Assembly (NCBI GenBank): GCA_965226045.1
Contig: CBDDBU010000028.1
Coordinates: 575,120 to 639,119 of the forward strand
Length of the DNA stretch: 64,000 nucleotides
Direction of reading: 5' to 3'
From: CBDDBU01 sp965226045
Lineage (GTDB): Bacteria; Pseudomonadota; Alphaproteobacteria; VGEJ01
Made by a program: the position numbers and the translations under genes. Shown piece by piece: positions 54,986 through 63,755 of this stretch. The notes below the pieces were generated by a model, which searched no databases, had not been told where the DNA came from, and was given only the letters and a program-made list of their open reading frames with translations. Each line of letters opens with the position of its first letter. Within the stretch, counting starts at the first letter, position 1.

Positions 54986-57253
54986 ATGACGCTTCCCGAT
55001 AAATCGCGGTACATCATCGGTTATGGCGACCAGGTCAGTGTCGCGCCGGGCGATACCATCAACTTCATGGTCAGCGCAGAGGGCGCGCGGCGCTACAAAG
55101 TCGATATCGTGCGCACCATTTGCGGCGATCCGAACCCCGAGGGTCCGGGCTTCAAGGAAAAGGTCGTCCGCACGCCGGTGAGCGGGAAGAGCTTCGCGGC
55201 TCGCAAACAGCCGACCTATCCGGGCTCATACGTCGTGGTCGAGCCGAGTGCCGCAGTTGACGGGCTGGAGAGCTTCACCTTGCAGGCGATGATCTGGCCG
55301 ACCACGCCCGACAAGAGCATGCAGAGCATCATCTCGAAATGGTCGATGACCAATCGCGGCGGCTTCGGCTTGGTGATCGACGATAAGGGCGCAATCGCCC
55401 TGCGGCTCGGCGATGGCAAGGGCCGCACGGAAATGGTCACCACGGGCAAGCCTTTGGTGACTCGCCACTGGTATTTCGTGGCGGCGAGCTACGACGCCAA
55501 AACCAAGCAGGTTTGCGTCTATCAGGAGCCGCAGATCGAGTATCCCAAGGTCGATACGACTGCGGGCGTGCGCGGAAAGTCGCGCCTTGGGTCCATCGGT
55601 GGCACTGATGCACCGCTCATGATGGCGGCTTGGCACGAACGCAACGTCAAGGGTCGCCTCGTGGCTGGTGGATTTTTCAACGGCAAGATCGATAGCCCAC
55701 GACTGGTGGCGCGAGCGGTGGACCGGAGCGAGATGGAGGCGCTGAAACAGCGCACGGTGCCGACGGGCCTGAAGGCGGCGACCGTCGCCGCCTGGGACTT
55801 CTCGCGCGAGATACCCACCACCCGCGTCGTCGATATCTCCGCCAATGGGATCCACGGGGAGATCGTGAACACACCGGTCAGGGCGATGACGGGTTACAAC
55901 TGGACCGGCCGTGAAACCAGCTGGAGGTCAGCGCCCGACCAATACGGCGCAATCCATTTTCACGACGACGATCTTTACGACTGCGGCTGGGATGTCGATT
56001 TCTCGCTCACCATCCCAAAGAGCCTGCGCAGCGGCATCTACGCGGCGCGGGTGACCGCTGGCGATCTGGTCGATCGCATCACGTTCTTCGTGCGGCCGCC
56101 GCGCGGGACGGCGACGGCCAAGATCGCGGTCCTCATGTCGACGGCCTGTTACATGGCCTATGGCAACGTCAATGCGCTCTATTGGCGGACCGCCGAGTTG
56201 ATAGTCGGCCGTCTGATTATCCTGCACGAAGACAACATGGTGATGGACTATCACCCCGAATGGGCCGCCTCGCTTTACGATACCCATACCGACCAGAGCG
56301 GCGTTTGTTATTCGTCGCGGCTGCGCCCCTTGCTCAACATGAAGCCGGGGGCGAGCAGCGCTTGGGGCGGCCACGGCTCTAGCTTGCGCGAGTTCAACGC
56401 GGATACGCGGCTGATCGATTGGCTCGAGACGGAGGGCTTCGCGCACGACATCATCACCGACGAGGACCTTCACTACGAGGGGCTGGGGCTGCTCGATCGC
56501 TACAAGACCGTCATCACCTGCTCGCACCCTGAGTACTACTCGACCAGCATGTGGGACGCGGTGCGCACCTACACCGATCGCGGCGGCCGACTGATGTATC
56601 TCGGCGGCAACGGTTTTTACTGGCGTATCGCCTATCACGAGACCCTACCGGGCGTGATAGAGGTGCGGCGCGGCGGGCCCGCCATTCGCGCCTGGGCGGC
56701 GGAGCCGGGCGAGATCCATCACAGCTTCGATGGCCACCATGGTGGGCTGTGGCGCAATCAGGGCCGGGCGCCGCAGTCAATCGCCGGGGTCGGCTTTATC
56801 TCGGAGGGCTTCGACCTAGGCGCCTACTATTTGCGCTCGCCCGAGAGCAAGGTTCCGCGGGCGCGGTTCATCTTCGAGGGGATCAGCGAGGATGAGCCGA
56901 TCGGAAATTTTGGCTTGGAAGGCGGGGGGGCCGCCAGCATCGAGATCGATCGGGCCGATACCCGGCTCGGGACGCCGCCGCATGCGCTGGTCTTGGCCTC
57001 CTCCTTCGATCACACGGAGTCCTACCTCATCGTCACCGAAGAGGTAGACATCATGGTGCCCAACGTCCAAGGCGACAACAACGATGGGATTCGTGCCGAC
57101 ATCGTGTTTTACGAGACGCCGAATGGTGGCGGGGTCTTCACGACCGGCTCGATCGGCTGGACGGGCAGTCTCAGTCACAACAACAACAAGAACAACGTCT
57201 CGCGCATGACGGCCAACGTGCTCACGCGCTTCGCCAACGACAAACCTTTGTGA
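54986..57253 (+). CDS. N,N-dimethylformamidase large-subunit-like protein
   Basis: 755-aa protein of the DMFase beta-subunit family, which hydrolyses small N-substituted amides in known members. Residues about 88-270 form a LamG/concanavalin-like beta-sandwich (SFTLQAMIWPTTP, RHWYFVAASYDA), the rest the DMFase catalytic domain (IHFHDDDLYDCGW at about 323, CYSSRLRP at 441, TCSHPEYY at 511, YLGGNGFYWRIAYHE at 537). The Paracoccus enzyme binds iron through two tyrosines and a carboxylate; Tyr442 and Glu516 here are plausible equivalents, by inference. ATG at 54986 follows GGAG. No small-subunit gene (~130 aa) is seen nearby, so it may act alone or with a partner elsewhere. Confidence 0.88.
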   Translation: MTLPDKSRYIIGYGDQVSVAPGDTINFMVSAEGARRYKVDIVRTICGDPNPEGPGFKEKVVRTPVSGKSFAARKQPTYPGSYVVVEPSAAVDGLESFTLQAMIWPTTPDKSMQSIISKWSMTNRGGFGLVIDDKGAIALRLGDGKGRTEMVTTGKPLVTRHWYFVAASYDAKTKQVCVYQEPQIEYPKVDTTAGVRGKSRLGSIGGTDAPLMMAAWHERNVKGRLVAGGFFNGKIDSPRLVARAVDRSEMEALKQRTVPTGLKAATVAAWDFSREIPTTRVVDISANGIHGEIVNTPVRAMTGYNWTGRETSWRSAPDQYGAIHFHDDDLYDCGWDVDFSLTIPKSLRSGIYAARVTAGDLVDRITFFVRPPRGTATAKIAVLMSTACYMAYGNVNALYWRTAELIVGRLIILHEDNMVMDYHPEWAASLYDTHTDQSGVCYSSRLRPLLNMKPGASSAWGGHGSSLREFNADTRLIDWLETEGFAHDIITDEDLHYEGLGLLDRYKTVITCSHPEYYSTSMWDAVRTYTDRGGRLMYLGGNGFYWRIAYHETLPGVIEVRRGGPAIRAWAAEPGEIHHSFDGHHGGLWRNQGRAPQSIAGVGFISEGFDLGAYYLRSPESKVPRARFIFEGISEDEPIGNFGLEGGGAASIEIDRADTRLGTPPHALVLASSFDHTESYLIVTEEVDIMVPNVQGDNNDGIRADIVFYETPNGGGVFTTGSIGWTGSLSHNNNKNNVSRMTANVLTRFANDKPL

Positions 57254-57283
57254 GCCCGGCGACAGGTCGAGGGAGAGAGAAAG

Positions 57284-58225
57284 ATGACGATCGGTATCGG
57301 CGCGTATGGCCCCAACGCGGGCCGGGCGGTGTACGACGCCCTCGCCGCGGCGGAGAAAATCGGTGTTGGGGCCATCGGCGGGTTCGTGACCTATGCCGCG
57401 ATCGGCGCCGGTGGCGTGGTGCTGCGCTCGGAGACTCAGCGCGGCGGCGCGACCACACTGTTTACCGAGGGCGAGACCACCGGCGTGGCCCCGCTACCGG
57501 CGATCGCGGAGGCGAGGCTTGCCGCGTTGATCTCCAGCGGCCCCGATCGTCCTGGCCCCTTGGCACAATTTCTGCCCGCCGACCCGCGTGGCGGACTGGT
57601 GACCGGCCACCGTATTCCCAACACGCTGGGTGCCAATGGCAAGAAAATGAACGAGGGGGCGATGGAGTTGCTACTCGCCGGGCGCCCCGCCCAGGAGGCG
57701 GTCGATCAGGTGATCGCCGCGAGTCCCGAGGCCGATTGCGGCTTGATCGCCATCGACAAGGGCGGCGGCGCCTATTTTCGCAATACCGAGCGGGTCATAC
57801 GACGCCCCGATGTGGGCACCGCGCTGCGTCGCGACGAGGCGACGGGCGCGGTGGTCGTGGTCATCCACAACGCCATACGGCCGTTCCCGGTGTTGGCCTC
57901 GGTGGCGGCGGCGGTCGCGTTGGAGACGATGGTCGGCGCCGGCGCGCCCAAGGGCGCGGTCACCATCAACGCGGGAACACCGATCGAAATGGGCCCTGAA
58001 AACGCGGTCCATTGCGACGCGGCGGGCGTTGCGCGGCGCGTCACCACAACGGATCCCGCGATTGGCGTGCGCGGCGAGATCGGCGCCGCGATTTACCTCA
58101 ACAGCGTAGTGTATCTCGATGGCGGCGCGGTCGGGCACACCACCTTCGAACCCATCACCTCCATCGAAGGCGGCCGACTTACCGAGCTGAGCGGCAAGGA
58201 CAGCTTGCGCATAAGCTACCGCTAG
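57284..58225 (+). CDS. Conserved protein of unknown function downstream of DMFase-like gene
   Basis: 313 aa, soluble, Gly/Ala-rich. I do not recognise its family. It begins MTIGIGAYGPNAGRAVYDALAAAEKIGVGAIGGFVTYAAIG and has LLLAGRPAQEAVDQVIAASPEADCGLIAIDKGG, phrases that resemble DUF1028 or Ntn-hydrolase-like peptide cores (a repeated GAIGGFVTYA/GLIAIDKGGG architecture). Start ATG 57284 with GGGAGAGAGAA upstream, 30 bases after the DMFase-like stop, so same transcript. A supporting hydrolase or maturation role is possible but unproven. Confidence 0.65.
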   Translation: MTIGIGAYGPNAGRAVYDALAAAEKIGVGAIGGFVTYAAIGAGGVVLRSETQRGGATTLFTEGETTGVAPLPAIAEARLAALISSGPDRPGPLAQFLPADPRGGLVTGHRIPNTLGANGKKMNEGAMELLLAGRPAQEAVDQVIAASPEADCGLIAIDKGGGAYFRNTERVIRRPDVGTALRRDEATGAVVVVIHNAIRPFPVLASVAAAVALETMVGAGAPKGAVTINAGTPIEMGPENAVHCDAAGVARRVTTTDPAIGVRGEIGAAIYLNSVVYLDGGAVGHTTFEPITSIEGGRLTELSGKDSLRISYR

Positions 58226-58304
58226 CTCGCGGGCGACCGCCGCCGTCATCCCAAAGGCTAAACTCCTGGCTACACCTTCGGGTCGTAGGTCCTCAGGAGG
58301 TTTG

Positions 58305-58868
58305 TATGCCGGCAAGCACATCATTTGGGGTGTTCGTTGCCGCCGCTCTCGTGGCCTTGAAAATTTGGGGTGTTCGTTGCCGCCGCTCTCGTGGCCCGAT
58401 TTCCTGGAATATTCCATCGGTGTCGTTCACCTCCGATTTGCTGATTCCCGGGCCAGGCGTTCTATACGTTGTAGCGCGCAGTCTCGGTCAGGGCCGAAAA
58501 GCGGGCGCGGTATTGGTTCGGCGGCTATCGGTTGGTGCTCTTGTGCACGTCGGAGCGGCCGCAGTTGGGCTCTCGGCCATTCTCCTTACGTCGGCGACGG
58601 CTTTCGGTATCGTCAAGGCACTGGGGGCTGCCTACTTGATCTACATAGGGATCCGTACGTTGTTCGCGCGCTATCCAGCCGCTGGGGTGAGAAGCCTCAG
58701 TCCCTCGTTCGCTGCACGGCGTCTTCACGGACGGCGTCGTCGTGAGTGTTCTCAATCCGAAGATAGCGGTGTTCTTTCTCGCCTTCCTACCGCAATTCGT
58801 AGAGCCCAGCCGAGGACCGGTCTCGCAGCAGTTCTGTTGCTCGGGCTTCTTTACGTCGCGCTAGTCTA
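58305..58868 (+). pseudogene. LysE/RhtB-family exporter, decayed
   Basis: Frames share LIPGPGVLYVVARSLGQGRKAG, VHVGAAAVGLSAILL and AFGIVKALGAAYLIYIGIRTL, the LysE family core; a later part (SVLNPKIAVFFLAFLPQFVEPSRG) is in a shifted frame and then shifts back (LLLGLLYVALV). A 40-bp tandem duplication near the start adds an out-of-place segment. The 3' end is cut by IS630 copy B. Confidence 0.8.
58323..58396 (+). repeat. 40-bp-period tandem duplication inside lysE-like gene
   Basis: A 34-bp sequence starting ATTTGGGGTGTTCG occurs at 58323-58356 and again at 58363-58396, separated by 6 bases (TTGAAA). Confidence 0.93.
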
Positions 58869-60047
58869 GTGTCCTGATCGATAAATGGATATGATTATGT
58901 CTCTATTTGTTTTTAGGAGGCGCGATTGATGGCGAGAGTGGCGGTGACGATCTCTTTGAGCGATGACGAGCGCGCCGAATTGGAGGCGCTGTCTCGTCGT
59001 CGCAAGACGTCGCAGGGGCTTGCGCGGCGGGCTCGGATCGTCTTGGCGGCGGCGGAAGGGTTGGAGAACAAGGAGATCGCCGTTCGTCTCGAGGCGAGCG
59101 CGGACACCGTGGGCAAGTGGCGTCGCCGCTATGCGGCGGAGGGCCTCGACGGTCTGTACGACGAACCCCGCCCCGGCGCGCCGCGTCAAATCGGCGATGA
59201 CGCCATCGCGGAAGCGGTCCGGCTGACGCTGGAAGAGACGCCGCCGGACGCGACCCATTGGAGCCTTCGCTCGATGGCGCGGGCGAGCGGCCACGCGCCC
59301 TCGACCATTCATCGCATCTGGCGGGCCTTCGGCTTGCAGCCGCATCGCTCGGAGACCTTCAAGCTGTCGAGCAATCCCTTCTTCGTGGAGAAGGTCCGCG
59401 ACATCGTCGGTCTGTATTTGGCGCCGCCGGATCGTGCCCTGGTTCTCTGTGTCGACGAAAAGAGCCAGATCCAGGCCCTGGACCGTTCCCAGCCCCTCTT
59501 GCCGATGCGCCCCGGGCAGGCGGAGCGGCGCAGCCACGACTACAAGCGCCACGGCACGACCTCTCTCTTCGCGGCCCTCGACATCGCCACGGGAGAGATC
59601 ATCGGCAAATGTTTCCCGCGCCATCGGGCCCGAGAGTTCCGCAAATTCCTCGACCTCGTCGAGGCGAACGTCCCTGGTGATCTCGACATCCACATCGTCA
59701 TGGACAACTACGGGACCCACAAGACCAAGGCGATCCGCGACTGGTTCGCCAAACGGCCGCGCTGGCAGGCCCATTTCACACCCACCAGCGCCTCCTGGCT
59801 GAACCAGGTCGAGCGCTGGTTCGGGCTGCTGACCGACAAGCAGATCAGGCGCGGCGTCCATCGCTCCACCAAGGAGTTGGAGCGCACCATCCTCGACTAC
59901 ATCGACACGACAAACCAGAACCCCAAACCCTTCAAATGGACCAAATCCGCCGATGACATCCTCGCCGCCATCCAGCGGTTCTGCCTCCGAACAATCGAAA
60001 CCGCTGAACAGCAGGCGAAAATCATGCGAACTTCGGAATCGGGACAC
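58869..60047 (+). mobile_element. IS630-family insertion sequence, copy B
   Basis: 1179 bp, TA duplication at 58867-58868 and 60048-60049, again within CTAG if the element is removed. Same length and termini as copy A; one base difference noticed (58901). Left flank is the lysE remnant, right flank an integrase fragment. Confidence 0.94.
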
Positions 60048-60050
60048 TAG
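58929..60050 (+). CDS. IS630-family transposase (copy B)
   Basis: Identical protein to copy A (373 aa). As in copy A, TAG is made by the duplicated TA plus the flanking G. Confidence 0.94.
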   Translation: MARVAVTISLSDDERAELEALSRRRKTSQGLARRARIVLAAAEGLENKEIAVRLEASADTVGKWRRRYAAEGLDGLYDEPRPGAPRQIGDDAIAEAVRLTLEETPPDATHWSLRSMARASGHAPSTIHRIWRAFGLQPHRSETFKLSSNPFFVEKVRDIVGLYLAPPDRALVLCVDEKSQIQALDRSQPLLPMRPGQAERRSHDYKRHGTTSLFAALDIATGEIIGKCFPRHRAREFRKFLDLVEANVPGDLDIHIVMDNYGTHKTKAIRDWFAKRPRWQAHFTPTSASWLNQVERWFGLLTDKQIRRGVHRSTKELERTILDYIDTTNQNPKPFKWTKSADDILAAIQRFCLRTIETAEQQAKIMRTSESGH

Positions 60051-60410
60051 GCAGTAGCGGACATTGACGAGTGTCCGCCTGTCTATGGCTCCTTCCTTAT
60101 CTGCAAGGAACTGCTGCATCAGCCAAGACAGTGTCCTTGGCTTCTCTGCGTGGATCTCATCACCGGATTGCAGAGTGGAGCGGATCAGGAGCCACTGATC
60201 TTCTGCCGACCAGCCAAGCCGTCGCTTCATGCGGACTTGGTCAAAGGCTCCGTGAAGCTCACTTCGCAGCAGGCAGGCTTGTGCACGAGCCACTCTGCTG
60301 TCGCTCGTGCGCAGGCTCCTAACCACCTCCCGTGCTCCCACCAGACCAATGAGGTCAGTCGGAACCCTCATCCGAAAGTGATATCGCTTCCGCCTCTTCT
60401 GAAGATACAT
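60048..60410 (-). pseudogene. Tyrosine-type integrase, N-terminal fragment
   Basis: A minus-strand frame from ATG 60410 reads MYLQKRRKRYHFRMRVPTDL, then VVRSLRTSDSRVARAQACLLRSELHGAFDQVRM, the DUF6538-type N-terminus of phage/ICE integrases that is followed by the core-binding and catalytic domains. These are missing: the frame ends at IS630 copy B after ~120 codons. It lies on the 3' side of tRNA-Ser if the IS3 pair is ignored. Confidence 0.78.
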
Positions 60411-60733
60411 GCCACCGCCGTGTAGCAATTTGTGTAGCAAACACGGCTCACGACACGGTGGATAACGCTTAAGTGATTGTTTGGACTATGTTTTCACGAA
60501 AAATGGCGGAGCGGAACCTGTCAACGACTTTGAGACAGTGACGATTACGATTTACTGAGCAGTTTCTCCTGTTGTGGGTGTCACAGGTGGGTTGATCCAG
60601 ACGGCTTGGGGAAGGGGATCCGGTTGTGGGATCCCTCGAACGAAGCGTTCGGGATGACGGGTCCAGGCGGCTTGAAGGGTCCGCCCGCGCTGCGGAACCT
60701 GCTCAACGACTTTGAGACACCGACGGTTTCTAT

Positions 60734-61735
60734 TTACTGACTCGTTTCTCCTGTTGTGGAAGTGGCGGGTGGGTTGATCCAGACGGCTTCGGGAAGCGGG
60801 GCGGGTTTCGGGGTGCCGTGGACGAAGCGTTCGGGGTGAAGGGCCCAGGCGGCTTGCAGGGTACGTCCGCGCTGAGCCAGCACATCCGGTGCCCGGTGAT
60901 GATGGACATCATCGGGGGTGAGCATCGCGATCCCGGCATGGCGGTGCTCGGTGTTGTACCAGGGGAAGAACGACCGGCAGAAGGCGATGGCGGCGGTAAT
61001 GTCTTCGAAGCGCCCAGGGAAGCCGGGGTGATACTTCAGGGTCTTGAACTGCGCTTCGGAGAACGGGTTGTCATCGCTGACCTGGGGGCGGCTCAGAGAG
61101 CGGGTGACCCCGAGGTCGGCGAGGAGTTGGGCGGTACACTTGCTGGTCATCGGCGCGCCGCGGTCCGAATGCAGGGTGAGCACCTGGGGCTCGATGCCTT
61201 GCTTGAGACAGGTTTCCTCGATCAGCGTCGCGGCGAGCGCGGCGTTCTCCCGATCGGCAACCATCCAGCCCACGACGCAGCGGCTGAAGATGTCGAGCAA
61301 GACATAGAGGTAGAAGGACGTCCAGCGTTTGGGCCCCCGGAGCCGGGTGATGTCCCAGGACCAGGTCTGGTTGGGGCCCGTGGCCACCAGCTCGGGCTTG
61401 GTGTAGCAGGGATGACTGCGCTGATTGCGCCGCTCTCGCACCGGCTGGTTCGCGGCCAGGATCCGGTACATCGTGCGCTCGGCGCACAGATACTGGCCTT
61501 CATCGAGCAGCGTCGCGACGACCTCGGCCGGTGACCGGTCGACGAAGCGCGGGCTGGCGAGCACGTCGAGGACGTGCGCGCGTTCGGACGCACACAGGGC
61601 CCGGGCGGGCGTAGGACGGGGCTGCTGATGCCCGGGAGCGGGCCTCTGACGACGGTAGAAGGAAGCCCGTGGCACCCCCAGCGCTCGGCACGCCGGCGCC
61701 ACGCCGACCTGCGATGCGAGCGGCTGGACGGCCAT
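60734..61735 (-). CDS. IS3-family transposase OrfB (element 1)
   Basis: 333-aa DDE integrase-core transposase: HTH_21-type N-terminal part (VLDVLASPRFVDRSPAEVVATLLDEG), TWSWDITRLRGPKR (first Asp), LTLHSDRGAPMTS (second Asp) and DNPFSEAQFKTLKYHPGFPGRF (Glu). The ATG shares a base with orfA's stop (TGATG), a point for coupling or frameshifting. Confidence 0.9.
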   Translation of the reverse strand: MAVQPLASQVGVAPACRALGVPRASFYRRQRPAPGHQQPRPTPARALCASERAHVLDVLASPRFVDRSPAEVVATLLDEGQYLCAERTMYRILAANQPVRERRNQRSHPCYTKPELVATGPNQTWSWDITRLRGPKRWTSFYLYVLLDIFSRCVVGWMVADRENAALAATLIEETCLKQGIEPQVLTLHSDRGAPMTSKCTAQLLADLGVTRSLSRPQVSDDNPFSEAQFKTLKYHPGFPGRFEDITAAIAFCRSFFPWYNTEHRHAGIAMLTPDDVHHHRAPDVLAQRGRTLQAAWALHPERFVHGTPKPAPLPEAVWINPPATSTTGETSQ

Positions 61736-62223
61736 CAGCAGTCCTTCCCGTGTTCGAGGCTGAATCCCAGCAGCCCGGCAACTTTTCCCTGGACGTCCAG
61801 GATCGTATGGGCGGTGTGCAGCTCCTTCTCCAGCCGAGCCACTTTCGCCTCGAGCTCGTGCACCTTCGCGCTGAGGGGGTTGCGCTCGGCGGGCTTCCGA
61901 CCGCGTTTGCTCGGGGTCAGGCCTTGAAGCGACCCCTCACGCCGCGCCCTGCGCCATTCCGTCAGATGGGAGCTGTACAGCCCCTCGCGGCGAAGCAGCC
62001 GGCCCACCTCGCCGGGCTGCGTGCAGCTCTCTGCCTCCTCCAGAATCCGCAGTCGATACTGCGCGGTGAACTTGCGCCTCTTCGGCTTGGCCACGACCTC
62101 CGGGTCCGGCGTTGGCCGCGCGTGGCTGGCTCCGGCCCCGGGGGCCTCGTCGCGACGCTCCTCGACCCCCAGGGCCGGAGCGTCCATCTCTTGCAATGTC
62201 ATCGATTCTCTCTCTGCGGTCAT
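61735..62223 (-). CDS. IS3-family transposase OrfA (element 1)
   Basis: 162 aa with HTH (KFTAQYRLRILEEAESCTQPGEVGRLLRREGLYSSHLTEWR) and a coiled-coil-like ELEAKVARLEKELHTAHT tail. Complete. Confidence 0.9.
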   Translation of the reverse strand: MTAERESMTLQEMDAPALGVEERRDEAPGAGASHARPTPDPEVVAKPKRRKFTAQYRLRILEEAESCTQPGEVGRLLRREGLYSSHLTEWRRARREGSLQGLTPSKRGRKPAERNPLSAKVHELEAKVARLEKELHTAHTILDVQGKVAGLLGFSLEHGKDC

Positions 62224-62264
62224 TGGTATTCACCTCCACCGCCCTACAGTAATTCCAATCCAGC

Positions 62265-63118
62265 CGACGCTCGCGATTGTGATGCACGTCGTCCGGGGTG
62301 AGCATGGCGATCTCGCCATGGCGATGTTCGGTGTTGTACCAAGGGAAGAACGTTCGGCAGAAGGCGATCGCGGCGGTGATGTCGTGGAAGCGGCCAGGGA
62401 AGCCGGGGTGGTACTTCAGGGTCTTGAACTGGGCCTCGGAGAAGGGGTTGTCGTCGGACACCTGAGGGCGGCTCAGTGAACGGGTCACGCCGAGGTCGGC
62501 GAGCAGTTGTGCGGTGCACTTGCTCGTCATCGGCGCGCCGCGGTCGGAGTGCAGGGTGAGCACCTGGGGCTGGACGCCCTGTTTGTGGCAGGTCTCTTCG
62601 ATGAGACGACCGGCCAGCGCCGAGTTCTCCCGATCTGCGACCATCCAGCCGACCGCGTAGCGGCTGAAGATGTCGAGCACGACGTAGAGGTAGAAGTACG
62701 TCCACTTGGTCGGCCCCAACAGCTTGGTGATGTCCCAGGACCAGGTCTGGTTCGGCGCCGTGGCCACCAGCTCGGGCTTGGTGTACTGGGGATGCTCGCG
62801 CTGATTGCGCCGCTCTCGGACCGGCTGATCGGCGGCCAGGATCCGATACATCGTCCGCTCCGAGCACAGGTAATGGCCTTCGTCGAGCAGCGTCGCCACG
62901 ACCTCCGCCGGCGCACGGTCGACGAAGCGCGGGCCGGCGAGCACATCGAGGATCTGCTCGCGCTCGGCTTCACACAGCGCCCGGGCGGGCGTTGGACGGG
63001 GCTGCTGGTGCCCGGGAGTTGACCTCTGACGACGGTAGAAGCTCGCCCGTGACACGCCCAGTGCTTGGCAGGCCGGCGCCACGCCGACCTGCGCCGCAAG
63101 CGGTTGGACCGCGATCAA
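62265..63118 (-). pseudogene. IS3-family transposase OrfB (element 2), truncated by element 1
   Basis: Reads LIAVQPLAAQVGVAPACQALGVSRASFYRR through to LTPDDVHHNRE and then runs into element 1. The three DDE blocks (WSWDITKL, LTLHSDRGAP, PFSEAQFK) are in the kept part. TTG start overlaps the orfA stop (TTGA). The missing C-terminal piece is at 60531-60690. Confidence 0.85.
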
Positions 63119-63597
63119 GAGCGCGTTCCGTGTTCGAGGTTCAATCCCAGCAGCCCGGCAACTTTTCCCTGCACGTCCAGGATCGTGTGCGCGGTGTGCA
63201 ACTCGTGCTCCAGGCGAGCCACTTGCGCCTCGAGCGCGCGCACCTTCGCATCCAGCGGGTTGCGTTCGGCCGGTTTCGCGCCGCGCTTCTTCGCGGCCAA
63301 CTCCCGCAGCGAGCCCTTGCGCCGCGCCTTGCGCCAAGCCGTCAGATGCGAGCTGTACAACCCCTCGCGGCGAAGCAGGCGGCCCACCTCGCCGGGCTGC
63401 GTGCAGCGATCCGCCTCCTCCAGAATCCGCAGCCGATACTCTGCGGTGAACTGGCGCCGCTTCGGCTTGGCCACAACCTCCGGGTCCGGGGTCGGTCTGG
63501 CGCGGCCGGCCCTGGGGGCCTCGTCGCTACGCTCCTCGACCTCCAGGGCCGGAACGAAAACCTCATTCAATGTCATCGAGTCTCTCTCTGCGGTCAT
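63115..63597 (-). CDS. IS3-family transposase OrfA (element 2)
   Basis: 160 aa, HTH (QFTAEYRLRILEEADRCTQPGEVGRLLRREG) and leucine-rich C-terminal helix (RALEAQVARLEHELHTAH). Complete. Confidence 0.88.
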   Translation of the reverse strand: MTAERDSMTLNEVFVPALEVEERSDEAPRAGRARPTPDPEVVAKPKRRQFTAEYRLRILEEADRCTQPGEVGRLLRREGLYSSHLTAWRKARRKGSLRELAAKKRGAKPAERNPLDAKVRALEAQVARLEHELHTAHTILDVQGKVAGLLGLNLEHGTRS

Positions 63598-63667
63598 CGG
63601 TTTTCACCTCCGCCGCCCTACAGAAATTCCAAAGGTTGCTGGTGTCTCAGTGATGTTGGCAGAGAGG

Positions 63668-63755
63668 GGAGAGAGAGGGATTCGAACCCTCGAAGCGGTG
63701 TTAGCCGCTTAACGGTTTAGCAAACCGCCGCCTTCGTCCACTCGGCCATCTCTCC
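63668..63755 (-). tRNA. tRNA-Ser (GCU)
   Basis: Minus-strand cloverleaf of 88 nt: acceptor GGAGAGA pairs with TCTCTCC, D-arm TGGCCGAGTGG, anticodon stem-loop CGGTTTGCTAAACCG with anticodon GCU, a class II long variable arm and T-arm GAGGGTTCGAATCCCTC. No CCA is encoded; the base after the acceptor would be C rather than the usual G for Ser, and the IS3 element ends 6 bases further on. Confidence 0.92.

Larger units (their letters stand above)
60700..62264 (-). mobile_element. IS3-family element 1, inserted in element 2
   Basis: Inner element with complete orfA and orfB. Left end has TGAGACAC like element 2; the right end is less clear, being shortened or diverged at about 62264. Sequence differs from element 2 at many positions, so they are related, not recent copies. 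Confidence 0.75.
60519..63661 (-). mobile_element. IS3-family element 2, split by IS3-family element 1
   Basis: Outer element. The 5' part (63661 down to about 62265) holds orfA and the first part of orfB; the 3' part (about 60690 down to 60519) encodes the orfB end (LQAAWTRHPERFVRG...INPPVTPTTGE). Ends show the family inverted repeat with TGAGACA. Its orfB is interrupted after DDVHHNRE by element 1. Confidence 0.78.

Noticed and set aside
42420..58225. Anti-phage defence island
   Set aside because: Metabolic and transport genes only; no helicase, nuclease, TIR or cyclase signature. The only defence-like item in the window is the transposon passenger methyltransferase.
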